Source of the DNA: Emticicia sp965283955
GTDB lineage: Bacteria > Bacteroidota > Bacteroidia > Cytophagales > Spirosomataceae
Assembly (NCBI GenBank): GCA_965283955.1
Contig: CBDIQW010000001.1
Coordinates: 4,216,001-4,280,000 of the forward strand
Direction of reading: 5' to 3'
Length of the DNA: 64,000 nt
In this document: piece after piece, positions 9,632 to 18,572 of the stretch
How the letters are laid out: the number at the start of each line of letters is the position of its first letter
Numbering within the stretch: position 1 is the first letter of the stretch
The notes under the pieces: generated by a model
The model's database searches: none
The model's input: the letters and a program-made list of their open reading frames with translations, nothing else
Told to the model about the DNA's origin: nothing
Program-made: the position numbers and the translations under genes

Positions 9632-10270
9632 TTATCTCAAAAAAGGATTTGTTTTACGCTCATAACCAATCGTGGTCGAGTCGCCATGACCAGAATAAAC
9701 CTTATAATCATCATCAAGCGTCAGAAACTGCGTTTTGATGCTATGAATCAATGCTTCGTGGCTGCAAAATGGAAAATCTGTTCGTCCAACACTTCCTTTG
9801 AAAATCACATCGCCGCCGATAATAAATTTCTGAGCATGATTCACAAAAGCCAAATGCCCAGGAGCATGACCTGGTACAAAACGTATTTCAAGTTCTGAAT
9901 TTCCGAAGAAAATCTTGTCATTTTCATTGATAAACGCATCTGCTTCTACGGGTTCATAACCTCTTATTCCCCACATTCGGCAGCGGTTTTCTACATCAGC
10001 TAAAATCGGAATTTCGTTTTTGTGAATCAGCATCTTTACACCGAACTTACGTTTTACGTAAGCAGCTCCAAAAACATGGTCGAGGTGGCAATGCGTTTGT
10101 AATAATTGCTTCACTACCAAACGATTATCTGCAATAAAATCGGCCAGTTCTTCTTTTTCGTATTGTGCCAAACAGCCCGCATCAATGATTATGGCTTCGT
10201 GAGTTTCGTCCCACAAAATGTATGTATTTTCCGCAATCGGCGAGAATGTAAAGGAATGTATGTTTATCAT
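9632..10270 (-). CDS. Metallo-beta-lactamase fold hydrolase, glyoxalase II-like
   Basis: 212-residue cytoplasmic hydrolase. Metal ligands are all visible: T-H60-C-H62-L-D64-H65, H135 (with H139 in VPGHAPGHLAF), D154 in GGDVIFKGSVGRTDFP, and H195 in SGHGD. The GSVGRTDFP loop is typical of the hydroxyacylglutathione-hydrolase-like branch (YcbL type). Bacteroidota generally lack glutathione, so the natural substrate is unclear; another thioester is possible. The protein lacks the C-terminal helical glutathione-binding domain of classical GloB. Confidence 0.85.
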   Translation of the reverse strand: MINIHSFTFSPIAENTYILWDETHEAIIIDAGCLAQYEKEELADFIADNRLVVKQLLQTHCHLDHVFGAAYVKRKFGVKMLIHKNEIPILADVENRCRMWGIRGYEPVEADAFINENDKIFFGNSELEIRFVPGHAPGHLAFVNHAQKFIIGGDVIFKGSVGRTDFPFCSHEALIHSIKTQFLTLDDDYKVYSGHGDSTTIGYERKTNPFLR

Positions 10271-10276
10271 GTTGTA

Positions 10277-10312
10277 AAGCCCCTCCCAACCCTCCCCGAT
10301 AGGGAGGGCTTA
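10277..10312. repeat. GC-rich palindromic element, intergenic (copy c)
   Basis: Begins aagcccctcccaaccctccc and continues cgatagggagggctt. The ends aagccctcc / gggagggctt pair. It shares its two arms with the in-frame copy in the hybrid kinase (55491-55540). Confidence 0.65.
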
Positions 10313-10338
10313 ATTAGGATATATTTAGTGTTTTTTCT

Positions 10339-10365
10339 ATCGACCATCGTCTGTGGACAGTCGAC
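10339..10365. repeat. Interspersed TCGAC repeat, copy 3
   Basis: Reads atcgaccatcgtctgtgg then acagtcgac. It is 27 bp long and aligns with the copy at 457-484 along its full length. Confidence 0.55.
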
Positions 10366-10369
10366 TATA

Positions 10370-11059
10370 TCACAAAAGTAAAAAAATAGTGGGCTTTTTG
10401 TGTAAATCTGGTTTAGATTTTCGCCAGTCTTTCACTCTTAGCGTTTTGATGAACTCGTCAGTGGCCGTTACGTTGCAGGCAATACAAAGCAATGTTTCGG
10501 AATTGAGATTCAGCAAAACATCTTCCAGTAATTGATTATTTCGGAAAGGAGTTTCCATAAAAATCTGAGTTTGTTGCTTTTTCTTGGCCAGTTGCTCTAA
10601 CTCTTTCAAGGCTTTTATTCGTGCTGCTTTATCAATCGGCAGATAACCATTGAACGTAAAACTCTGCCCGTTGAAACCGGAAGCCATCAAAGCCATGAGA
10701 ATCGAACTTGGACCCACCAATGGTACAACTTTATGCCCGAGTTGGTGAGCAAAACCTACGGCAACCGCTCCAGGGTCGGCCACTCCTGGGCAACCTGCTT
10801 CGCTAATAATACCCGCATCGGTTTTGAGTTTTTTTAGTTGAGCAAGAGTTTGGTCGTGGGGCGTATCTTTGTTTAGTTCATAAAACGTAATATCATCAAT
10901 TACTTTATTGAGCTTTAGGCTACTGATAAATCGTCGAGCGGTGCGGAGTTCTTCCACAAAAAAAACATTCAGTTCGCTCACGACTGCTTTTATTTGAGGC
11001 GGTAAAACAGTTTCTTGCGTATTAGGTGCGAGAATGGTAGGTATCAGAAAAAGGGTCAT
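10370..11059 (-). CDS. RsmI-like SAM-dependent methyltransferase (tetrapyrrole methylase fold)
   Basis: 229 residues of the tetrapyrrole methylase superfamily, RsmI branch (16S rRNA C1402 2'-O-methylation in the founding member). Landmarks are LFLIPTILAPN at the start, ISEAGCPGVADPGA (the RsmI-type SAM loop), VVPLVGPSSILMALMASGFNGQSFTFNGYLP, and IFMETPFRNNQLLEDV. It is shorter than RsmI (about 280) and lacks its C-terminal domain; many Bacteroidota carry this short form. Its ATG overlaps the TGA of the upstream nuclease gene (ATGA at 11056-11059), which suggests translational coupling. Target RNA is inferred from family only. Confidence 0.82.
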   Translation of the reverse strand: MTLFLIPTILAPNTQETVLPPQIKAVVSELNVFFVEELRTARRFISSLKLNKVIDDITFYELNKDTPHDQTLAQLKKLKTDAGIISEAGCPGVADPGAVAVGFAHQLGHKVVPLVGPSSILMALMASGFNGQSFTFNGYLPIDKAARIKALKELEQLAKKKQQTQIFMETPFRNNQLLEDVLLNLNSETLLCIACNVTATDEFIKTLRVKDWRKSKPDLHKKPTIFLLL

Positions 11060-12153
11060 AGTTTGTTTAGTTCAGCTTCAATTTCTTCGATGCTTGGAAG
11101 GCTTCCTTTGAGTTTTTCGGGTAAAATTTTCCTTAAATCATATTCTGAGATGCCAATTGGTTTTTCAATGCCTCTGAGAGCGTATTCGGCCTCTAAATTA
11201 TCTTTCGTTTTGCAGATGATTATTCCAATCGTTGGTTGGTCGGTTTCATGTTTTAGCTTTTCATCAACAACATTCAAATAGAAGTTGAGTTTTCCTGCAA
11301 ATTCGGGTTGAAATTCAACAACCTTTAGCTCAATAACCACAAAACACCTGAGTTTGAGGTGATAAAAAAGCAAATCAATAAAATATTCTTTTTCACCTAA
11401 ATAGATAGGATATTGCTTGCCAACAAACGAAAAGCCAGCACCTAATTCGAGCAAAAATTCAGTAATTTGCTGAATGAGGGCTTTTTCTAAATCTCGCTCA
11501 TTATACTTTTCGGTTAATTGAAGAAAATCAAATTGATATGGGTCTTTCAGCAATTGATTGGCGAGGTCAGACTGAGATTGTGGCAAAGTGGCAATAAAAT
11601 TATTGACAGCTTTACCCTGTCTTTCGTATAAATTACTTTCAATTTGATGCAATAAAATACTTCTACTCCAATTATTTTCAATTGTTTTTTGAATGTAAAA
11701 TATCGCTTCTTGGGTATTTTTTATTTTTTGAATAATTACAATATGATGTCCCCAAGGAATCTTAAATAATTCATCATCTAATTGCAAAGCAGCTTGTTGA
11801 CTTTTTATAAGATGTTGATTATTAGAGGTTTCAAATTCGCCAACAACTTGTTGGCGAATTTGATTAGAACTATAAAAGAGAAAAAATTGCTTACAATACT
11901 TTAGATTAGACACTGAAAATCCACCAATATTAGGAAACTCAGCTTTTAAGTCTTTGCTAAGTTGGTCAATAAATCCACTTCCCCATTTGGCGGTTTCTTG
12001 CTTCTCTACAATTTGCTGACCCAGTTCCCAATAAAGTTGAATCAACTCTCTATTAACAGCCAGCGATGCTTTTATTTGACTTTGTTGAATCTTGATTTTT
12101 AGTCCAAAAAGCCAGCTTTTATAATCAATATTACTTATTTCACTATTCATCAT
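11056..12153 (-). CDS. YhcG-type (DUF1016) PD-(D/E)XK nuclease family protein
   Basis: Predicted cytoplasmic nuclease. The N-terminal DUF1016 domain (about residues 10-150) has ELIQLYWELGQQIVEKQ and WGSGFIDQLSKDLKAEFP. The C-terminal PD-(D/E)XK domain has the catalytic core FIDLLFYHLKLRCFVVIELK, with D and ExK. Start codons at 12153 and 12150 (MMNSE) are preferred; the longer frame from 12207 begins MVLIKLVFKISI and lacks family support. Homologues occur alone or beside type I restriction systems and are linked to recombination or defence. Here no restriction genes are near, so the role is open. The start of the next gene is coupled by overlap. Confidence 0.85.
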   Translation of the reverse strand: MMNSEISNIDYKSWLFGLKIKIQQSQIKASLAVNRELIQLYWELGQQIVEKQETAKWGSGFIDQLSKDLKAEFPNIGGFSVSNLKYCKQFFLFYSSNQIRQQVVGEFETSNNQHLIKSQQAALQLDDELFKIPWGHHIVIIQKIKNTQEAIFYIQKTIENNWSRSILLHQIESNLYERQGKAVNNFIATLPQSQSDLANQLLKDPYQFDFLQLTEKYNERDLEKALIQQITEFLLELGAGFSFVGKQYPIYLGEKEYFIDLLFYHLKLRCFVVIELKVVEFQPEFAGKLNFYLNVVDEKLKHETDQPTIGIIICKTKDNLEAEYALRGIEKPIGISEYDLRKILPEKLKGSLPSIEEIEAELNKL

Positions 12154-12258
12154 AGATAATTTTGTTTCTGGAATGCTGATTTTAAAAACCAGTTTTATCA
12201 AAACCATTCTACAATATTATGTATTTTTACGACGGTTTACAAAATCATCAATTCTACC

Positions 12259-13291
12259 ATGTCTGAAATAAAACTTACTCAATATAGCCACGGCTCTGGT
12301 TGCGGATGCAAAATTTCCCCGAAAGTTCTTGACCAAATATTACACACAATTACGCCACAAAATACTTTTTCGGAACCTTTTGGTGGGAAATAAAGATAAA
12401 GACGATGCCGCAGTGTTTGATTTAGGAAACGGCGAAGCCATTATCAGTACGACTGACTTTTTTATGCCAATCGTTGACGATGCCTTTGATTTTGGTCGAA
12501 TCGCTTCGACCAATGCTTTGAGCGATATTTATGCAATGGGTGGAGAACCTATGATGGCGATTGCCATTTTGGGCTGGCCAATTGATACAATTTCTGCCGA
12601 AATTGCTCAGAAAGTGTTGGATGGAAGTCGTGCGACTTGCACAGCGGCCAATATTCCGTTGGCAGGTGGACATAGCATTGATAGTCCCGAGCCATTTTTT
12701 GGTTTGGCCGTGACTGGAAAAGTGAAAATTGAGCATTTAAAGCAAAACTCAACCGCTACCGAAGGATGTTTATTATACCTCACAAAACCGCTCGGTGTTG
12801 GCCTTTTGGCAACGGCTCAGAAAATGGGAATTTCAAACCCCGAATATTTGCAAGTGGCTGTTAATCAGATGTCTAAGCTCAATAAAGTAGGAGCAGAGCT
12901 GGGAAAACTTTCAGCAGTAAAAGCCATGACCGATGTAACAGGTTTCGGCCTTTTAGGGCATTTGGTAGAAATGTGCGAAGGTAGCAATCTAAGTGCTGAA
13001 ATCAGCTATGAAAAAGTGCCGAAAATGCCCGAAGCGAATGATTATTTATATCCGTTTTGTGCTCCCAAAGGCTGTAATACCAACTGGGAAAGTTATGGTG
13101 AAAAAGTTTCGGCCATCAATGATACTCAAAGAATTTTATTGGCCGACCCCCAAACCAGCGGTGGACTTTTGATTGCCGTAGAACCAGCAGGAAAAGAGGC
13201 ATTAGAACGAATTTTGCAAGAAAATGGCATTGAAACTGAGCCTTTCGGGCAAATGATTGCTAAAACTGAGAAAAGTATCAATGTGATTTAA
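12259..13291 (+). CDS. selD: Selenide, water dikinase (one-base frameshift)
   Basis: Makes selenophosphate from selenide and ATP. The true N-terminus is upstream of the long frame: the ATG at 12259 reads MSEIKLTQYSHGSGCGCK, with the catalytic Cys at 15 (Cys rather than Sec) and the nearby Lys at 18. The frame is lost in the T run at 12366-12370. Four Ts instead of five give TPQNTFRNLLVGNKDKDDAAV and a normal protein of about 344 residues. Downstream are GNGEAIISTTDFF, STNALSDIYAMGG, GGHSIDSPEP, DVTGFGLLGHL and ADPQTSGGLL. No SelA, SelB or tRNA 2-selenouridine synthase gene is in the window, so its product's use is unknown. Confidence 0.93.
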
Positions 13292-13370
13292 TTACCCAAT
13301 TTTTATTCATACACGATGGGTTGGTAAACCCTTCGCTACGGCATTTGAGAACAAAACATCGACCATATAA

Positions 13371-14795
13371 ATGCAAAACATCAACCGTCGCAAATTTATT
13401 CAGCAAAGTACATTGGCTGGTATGGGTTTATTGATTCAAACCAAAGGTCTCGCACAAGAATTTCCAAGTGTGAGGGTTTCGGTCGACAAACGAAATTTTA
13501 GTAGTTCGGCCATAGAAGCTACCATTAACCGCATGAAAACTCAGATTAAAGACCCTGAGTTGGCGTGGTTGTTTGAAAACTGTTTCCCGAATACACTTGA
13601 CACAACAGTTCATTTCAAAAAGAAAGGCGACCGCCCCGATACCTTTGTGATTACGGGCGATATTCATGCCATGTGGCTGCGAGATAGCACCGCACAAGTA
13701 ACGCCTTATTTGAGTTTGATGAAAGAAGATGCCGCTCTGCAACAACTCATTGCGGGTGTAATTAATCGCCAAACTGAATGTATTTTGATTGACCCTTACG
13801 CCAATGCGTTCAATGACGGTGCAGGAAAATCAGAATGGATGAGCGACCATACCGACATGAAACCCGAACTCCACGAACGCAAATGGGAGCTTGACTCGCT
13901 TTGCTACACAGTTCGTTTGACCTATAATTATTGGAAATTAACAAACGATATAAGCGTTTTCGACGAAAAATGGCTGCAAGCTGCTCAAAGTATCATTGCC
14001 ACTTGCCGTGAGCAACAAAGATATAAAGGCGTAGGGAAATACCGTTTCGGACGCACAACTTCTTGGTCAACTGATACTGTACCAGGTAATGGACTGGGCA
14101 ATGTAACCAAACCAAATGGCTTGATTCATAGCATTTTCCGCCCATCGGACGATGCTACGGTTTATCCGTTTTTGATTCCTGCCAATTTGTTTGCCGTGGT
14201 GTCGTTCCGACAAATAGCTGATATTGCAACAAAAGTTTATAAAAATGCCGATTTTGCCAAAGAGTGTCAAGCTTTTGCGAATGAAGTAGAGGCCGCCATT
14301 AAAAAACATGCTGTTATTACGCACCCGAAATTTGGTAAAATCTACGCCATGGAAGTAGATGGTTTCGGGAATTGTTTACTGCAAGACGATGCCAACGTAC
14401 CGAATCTGATGAGTTTGCCGTATTTGGGTGCAGTAAAAGCTACCGACCCAATTTACCAAAATACTCGCCGATTTGTGTTGAGCGACTCGAACCCGTATTT
14501 CTTTAAAGGAAAAGCGGCAGAAGGAGTTGGTAGTCCACATACATTGGTTAATCAGATTTGGCCATTGAGCATTATTATGCGTGCTATGACCTCGACCGAT
14601 GATAAAGAGATTTTGCAACAACTCAAATTTCTGAAAAATACGCACGCCAATACGGGCTTCATGCACGAGTCATTTGATAAAGATGATGCCGCTAAATTTA
14701 CAAGAAAATGGTTTGCGTGAGTCAATACACTTTTTGGCGAAATGATATTGAAAGTTGCCAAAGAACGCCCGCATTTATTGAAAAATATGCTTTGA
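13371..14795 (+). CDS. GH125 exo-alpha-1,6-mannosidase with in-frame TGA
   Basis: Retaining or inverting class aside, GH125 enzymes remove alpha-1,6-linked mannose ends. The N-terminus NRRKFIQQSTLAGMG is a Tat-like signal (RRKF), giving export. The barrel shows GDIHAMWLRDSTAQ, SEWMSDHTDMKPELHERKWE, FRPSDDATVYPFLIPAN, DDANVPNLMSLPYLG and NTGFMHESFDKDD, all typical. The frame stops at TGA 14718-14720 inside RKWFA. Reading through gives VNTLFGEMILKVAKERPHLL to a second stop at 14793-14795, matching the usual WFAWANTLFGE-type C-terminus, so the TGA replaces a conserved Trp (TGG). Probably a G-to-A error or a fresh nonsense mutation near the very end. Confidence 0.88.
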
Positions 14796-14832
14796 TTGGG
14801 GACAAATTTGTAATTTGGCAATTTTATTTTTT

Positions 14833-14947
14833 GCTCTGCGAAGTCTCCGACTTCGTAGTAGTGTTAGCTGTTCTCTGAACAGTAGTATTTGGATACGTCG
14901 TTCAGAGAACGACATTCACACCTACGAAGTCACAGACTTCGCAGAGC
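14833..14947. repeat. 115-bp nested inverted repeat
   Basis: Outer arms at 14833-14858 and 14922-14947 match at 24 of 26 positions (gctctgcgaagtctccgact and its partner). An inner perfect 11-bp pair gttctctgaac (14870-14880) / gttcagagaac (14900-14910) lies inside. It has no coding sense and sits between GH125 and a small gene. It resembles a miniature mobile element or a structured RNA. Confidence 0.7.
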
Positions 14948-14998
14948 GTTTTTAGCACTAATTAATTTAGAAACATTATTATCCCAAGCTGTAAAACA

Positions 14999-15312
14999 AT
15001 GAAAATATTAAAGATAGCCATCTTAAAAGATGATTTTGATGAGATTTTGATGATTTGAAACAAAAAATACCGGAGGGTATACCTTTTTGGGAAGAACAAC
15101 TACTGATAAATGACAAAGAAGGAGTCAGATTTAGAGATTATGATGCCGTTGAGTTTAGAAATGGATTTGAAGCAAATGTACCGACAATAGTAATAGAATG
15201 GAAAGGCACAGAACTCGAACTTTTTGATGAAGCACCACGAGGCTCGAAAGACCCTGAAGATTATTATTTTGTAATCAATTTAGGTAAAATCATTGAAACT
15301 AAAAATTGCTGA
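14999..15312 (+). CDS. Small protein of unknown function (one-base frameshift)
   Basis: The ATG at 14999 reads MKILKIAILKDDFDEIL, then loses frame near 15049. The other frame continues DDLKQKIPEGIPFWEEQLLI and ends at 15312. One added G joins them as DEILDDLKQKIPEG, giving about 104 residues. The alternative TTG start at 15055 for the second part is weaker. The protein is acidic and soluble (FRDYDAVEFRNGFEANVP, APRGSKDPEDYYFVINLG). No family recognised. Confidence 0.5.
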
Positions 15313-15407
15313 TGAATTATGAATCGAAAATGCTTGTATCTGTCTTGTACCGAAATAGATGCACGTAAATAAATGGCAATAACTAAGACAGTCTGATTAC
15401 AAAGAAA

Positions 15408-15839
15408 TTATAGTTTCATTTTCAGAATCGGATAAGGTTTGTTGCAGCCATCGAGTGGTGTGCGGTCGTACTGTTTAAAACCTATTTTTTCATAAAAACC
15501 AACTGCATTTTTATTGCCTTCATTTACATCAACTTCATTGACTTTGAGTTGCTCAATGGCAAACTTTGTCATTGATTTCCCTAATCCTTTACCTATATAA
15601 TCTGGTTTCAGAAATAGCATTTCGAGTTTTTGTTCGGCTATTCCCATAAATCCAATAAGCTGATTTTTATCAGAAAAAGCACAATAAACCTCAAATTCAT
15701 TGAAATTTATATCTTTTACTAACGATTTGTAAAATTCTATATCTGTTTCGCTCAAAAAAAGATGCGTTGCTCTGACCGAACTTTCCCAAACCTCAATTAT
15801 CTCATTGCGGAAGCTATTTTCGTAAGGCTTTAAATTCAT
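15408..15839 (-). CDS. GNAT-family N-acetyltransferase
   Basis: 143-residue cytoplasmic acetyltransferase of the GNAT fold. The acetyl-CoA loop is YIGKGLGKSMTKFAI (R/Q-x-x-G-x-G/A form), and NAVGFYEKIGFKQYDR is the C-terminal signature. The N-terminal WESSVRATHLFLSETD recalls the YjaB branch, whose substrate is uncertain. It is the last gene of a four-gene run with 5-7 bp gaps (DUF1801, histidine phosphatase, GNAT, GNAT). Confidence 0.85.
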   Translation of the reverse strand: MNLKPYENSFRNEIIEVWESSVRATHLFLSETDIEFYKSLVKDINFNEFEVYCAFSDKNQLIGFMGIAEQKLEMLFLKPDYIGKGLGKSMTKFAIEQLKVNEVDVNEGNKNAVGFYEKIGFKQYDRTPLDGCNKPYPILKMKL

Positions 15840-15844
15840 GATTT

Positions 15845-16276
15845 TTATTCAAGAATCATTTTATAAACATTGGTTTCTCGTTTATTGAAACCCACTCTTG
15901 GATAGAGTTTATTGGCTGCAATTCGGCTTGGGTGTGAGGTGAGCATCAATAAACTTACATTTTTTGATTTCACAAACTCAATAGCGTGCTGCACCAGTTT
16001 TTCGCCAATTCCTTGTCCACGAAAAGTATCATCTACTACTACATCTTCAACCCATGCCTTTTTGCCAGTTGGACTGTAATACATTCCTACGGTCAGCATT
16101 CCCATAATGTGTTCTGCCTCATCAAAAGCTAAAAACAAATGGCTGTTTTCGGATTCTACAAGAGCCGTAAGAGTCTCATTAGAAGCCGTATAGGGCGTGG
16201 TTACGAGCAAATCAATGAAATGTTGAATGGCTGTTTGTATGGTTGGTGTAAGGGTGGTTATCTCTTTGATTATCAT
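15845..16276 (-). CDS. GNAT-family N-acetyltransferase
   Basis: 143 residues from the ATG at 16276 (MIIKEITTLTP). The longer frame from 16327 would overlap the upstream gene and adds an unlikely leader. The acetyl-CoA motif is FRGQGIGEKLVQHAI, with VEDVVVDDTFRG before it and AANKLYPRVGFNKRETNVY at the end. Substrate unknown. It begins 7 bp after the histidine phosphatase gene ends, so translation may be coupled. Confidence 0.87.
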   Translation of the reverse strand: MIIKEITTLTPTIQTAIQHFIDLLVTTPYTASNETLTALVESENSHLFLAFDEAEHIMGMLTVGMYYSPTGKKAWVEDVVVDDTFRGQGIGEKLVQHAIEFVKSKNVSLLMLTSHPSRIAANKLYPRVGFNKRETNVYKMILE

Positions 16277-16283
16277 TGGGTAT

Positions 16284-16811
16284 CTATTTTTCAAATATAT
16301 AAACTTTTGCATTAGCGGGACTACCAAAACTTTTGCCTTTGAAACCTCTCCTTTTTAACTCTTTTTGCAAATATATCATCACAAATCCATGACTCACCAC
16401 AAGCGTTTGTTTTTCTTCTTGTAATAATAGTTCATCAACAAATGTCTTAATCGTATTTCTAAATTTTTTCAGCGTATCGTTTTCAGAAGAAGATTTAATA
16501 CGAATGATTATTGCCCAAACGATAAAAGGAAGTTTTAGATTACTATTGAGTAAAGGAGAAACCGCTAATTCTTTTAGTTCATTGAGTATTTCAATCTCTC
16601 CGTCGAAAATAGATTTTGCGGTTGTCATGGCTCTTGGAAGTGGACTACTAAAACATCTTTCCCAATTTACATTTTTCAAATCTACTGCTTGATGCTCTAC
16701 ATCTGCCAAATCGTATCCCGAAAACCATTCGATAACTTCAGAAGTAGTTAGTAATATTTTTTCTGGTGCTTTATGCTTTACTTTAAAATGTCTGACTAAT
16801 CCAATTTTCAT
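16284..16811 (-). CDS. Histidine phosphatase family protein
   Basis: 175 residues of the phosphoglycerate-mutase-like (histidine phosphatase) superfamily. The N-terminal catalytic motif is GLVRHFKV (RHF in place of the usual RHG) with the phospho-acceptor His at about 8. CFSSPLPRAMTTAKSI is the conserved SSPLxRAxxTA element. The second active-site His is in TLVVSHGFVM. The RHG to RHF change is uncommon but is seen in small family members, so activity is likely yet not certain. It starts one base after the upstream DUF1801 gene ends. Confidence 0.8.
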   Translation of the reverse strand: MKIGLVRHFKVKHKAPEKILLTTSEVIEWFSGYDLADVEHQAVDLKNVNWERCFSSPLPRAMTTAKSIFDGEIEILNELKELAVSPLLNSNLKLPFIVWAIIIRIKSSSENDTLKKFRNTIKTFVDELLLQEEKQTLVVSHGFVMIYLQKELKRRGFKGKSFGSPANAKVYIFEK

Positions 16812-16812
16812 T

Positions 16813-17230
16813 TCAAGATGGATATAATTGTTTGAGAGAATTTACCGAAATCTCAATCAGTTCATTAAGTACATCGAGGTTAATATCTGAAAGTTTCTTT
16901 ACATAAATACAGCCTTTCCCTGATTTAGTTTTGCCCAGTTTTTGCAATAAATTATCTCTCTGTTCGGCTGGTAAATGCAGATACAAAGAAATGGCTGTAG
17001 CTCGTGGCGAAAATGCTACCAATGGAGCGTCGCCTTCATGCCCACTGGCATATTTATAATGATAACTTCCGAAACCAATGATACTTGGCACACATTTTAG
17101 GCTCAAAATTTGTTTGATTTTGGAAAATCTCAACTAACCGAAAGCCATCGTTGCGTTTGATTTCGTCAGTAATTTGACTAATAAAATCGCTGATGCTGGC
17201 ATTTGTTTCGGTGGTTTTGTTAGTTGCCAT
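16813..17230 (-). CDS. DUF1801 domain protein (one-base frameshift)
   Basis: YdhG-like DUF1801 protein of about 139 residues; the family has a compact fold and no settled function. The ATG at 17230 reads MATNKTTETNASISDFISQI. Near 17090 the frame slips: the first frame gives FEPKMCAKYHWF, the second CVPSIIGFGSYHYKYAS. One extra G yields FEPKMWVPSIIGFGSYHYKY, which fits the family's FEPKMWGPSIVGFGSYHYKY consensus. Downstream is GDAPLVAFSPRATAISLYL and a C-terminal KKLSDINLDVLNELI. It is the first gene of the small operon. Confidence 0.8.
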
Positions 17231-17262
17231 AGTAAATTTTATTTTGCCTTCTAAATAAACAA

Positions 17263-17296
17263 AAAACCTCTGCATATCAAAATATACAGAGGTTTT
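17263..17296. terminator. Hairpin, possible bidirectional terminator
   Basis: Perfect 10-bp stem aaaacctctg / cagaggtttt with a 14-nt loop, between two minus-strand units. It probably ends the Omp28-like gene's transcript. Confidence 0.65.
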
Positions 17297-17336
17297 CAAG
17301 ATATTTTAATGATTGAAGAAAGAATACATTTGCTTT

Positions 17337-17369
17337 TCTGTGGACGGTTGACTGAAAACTGCCGACTAA
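17337..17369. repeat. Interspersed TCGAC repeat, copy 4 (diverged)
   Basis: Reads tctgtggacggttgactg then aaaactgccgactaa, a diverged relative of the elements at 457-484 and 10339-10365. Confidence 0.4.
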
Positions 17370-17371
17370 TT

Positions 17372-18363
17372 TTATTCCCAATCTTTCACTTTTTCAATTG
17401 CAGCAATCTGAACGTTTACGATTTCATTGGTTTTCTGATTTATCAAAAATGCCACGATTTGACAATTTTCTTTTATCTTAATGCTATTTGGAAGCGTAAT
17501 TTTGAATAATTTCTTGTAAAGTTTACTATTTTTAGTAGCTGCGGTTGGGATATTTAAACCTCCAATCAAAGGAGCGATTGCATCACGGGTGACATTTTCA
17601 TGCAGAATATTTTCAATCATTGACGGCAAAGTATAGGCTTCGTATTTCTGAAAAAGGGTATTTCGGCTTGCATAATTTGCCTGTGGAAAGCCAGAAACTT
17701 TATCTTCTACCAAATAAATCCCCAAACCATAGGTGTCATCCGCAACGGCATTTATCTTTACATGGCTCAAAACCGTGAGTTCGTTTCCATTTAGATTACT
17801 TTCTATGGCAATTCCTGCCGCAACTTTTTCAGTTCTTAGCAAATCATTGACATTTGACGCCCAATCGCTCTCACCAATGATAAAAGTACCTCCCACAATC
17901 GACTTTTTGCGATTTACCATGCCTGAAGGCCAAGCAGGATGCCCATATTTATTTTTTAGCGGATTATAAATCTTATCTTTATCGGCTGTCATTTCATCAT
18001 TATAATGAATCTCAACGCTTATCACTCTCGAATTTGCAGTTAGCTTTTTAGAGGTTTCTTTGGCCAACGGACACCAACCACACCAAGTACCAGAATGCTC
18101 TTCGAGTAAGATTTTTTTGTGAAATCTTGTGGAATTGTGCCTGAAACCTTACTTTCATAATCATACTTACAGCTACAATCATCTTCAGTGGCTGTTGATT
18201 TAAAATTGGTAGCAGCGGCATCAGTACAACCAATATTTGGGTCGGTCGAAACGGGTTCGGTTATAACAATAGGTTCTGGCTCGGAGGCAGTTTCTTTGGT
18301 ACATTGCAAGAACACAAACGTGCTAAAAACAAAGACAATCGCCTTGAGAAGTGTTTTATTCAT
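17372..18363 (-). CDS. Omp28-like lipoprotein with thioredoxin-type CxxC (one-base frameshift)
   Basis: Lipoprotein related to Omp28 of Porphyromonas. The ATG at 18363 begins a lipoprotein signal with lipobox FLQC. An N-terminal GCTDAAATNFKSTATEDDC segment resembles the Cys-rich calcium-type repeat seen in other Bacteroidota secreted proteins. The frame breaks in the T7 run at 18112-18118. Eight Ts would give KKILLEEHSGTWCGWCPLAK, the Omp28 thioredoxin-like motif with CxxC. About 330 residues in all. It is divergent from the TlpA-like gene and may form a periplasmic or outer-membrane thiol system with it. The function of Omp28 proteins is not established. Confidence 0.78.
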
Positions 18364-18466
18364 CGTGATGTATATTTTCTGAAACAATCACAAAAATCAT
18401 GCCTTACAATCTTTGGCATTAGAATTGCGTTTTTGTTTATAAATGAAACTTATGAATCGAGGTTCA

Positions 18467-18572
18467 AAGCCACAAAGGCACAGAGGCACAAAGACAAACA
18501 CAAATAAGTTAAGGAATATAGACGCCAAAGTTGTTAAAACTATGTGTCTTTGTGCCTTTGCTACTCTGCACC
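18467..18572. repeat. CACAAAGRCAC palindromic repeat, copy 1 (forms TlpA signal peptide)
   Basis: Left arm at 18467-18502 (aaagccacaaaggcacagag and on) and right arm at 18539-18572 (tgtgtctttgtgcctttg) are inverted copies of one another. The right arm codes for the start of the TlpA-like protein. Related elements are at 35412-35454, 61068-61147 and 63387-63450. Confidence 0.7.

Noticed and set aside
14718..14720. Selenocysteine codon in GH125, given selD next door
   Set aside because: Homologues have Trp, not Cys, at this site, and nothing marks it as a Sec insertion site. A TGG to TGA change explains it.
18443..18541. N-terminal extension of the TlpA-like protein
   Set aside because: It is translated from the repeat's left arm and would hide the signal peptide.
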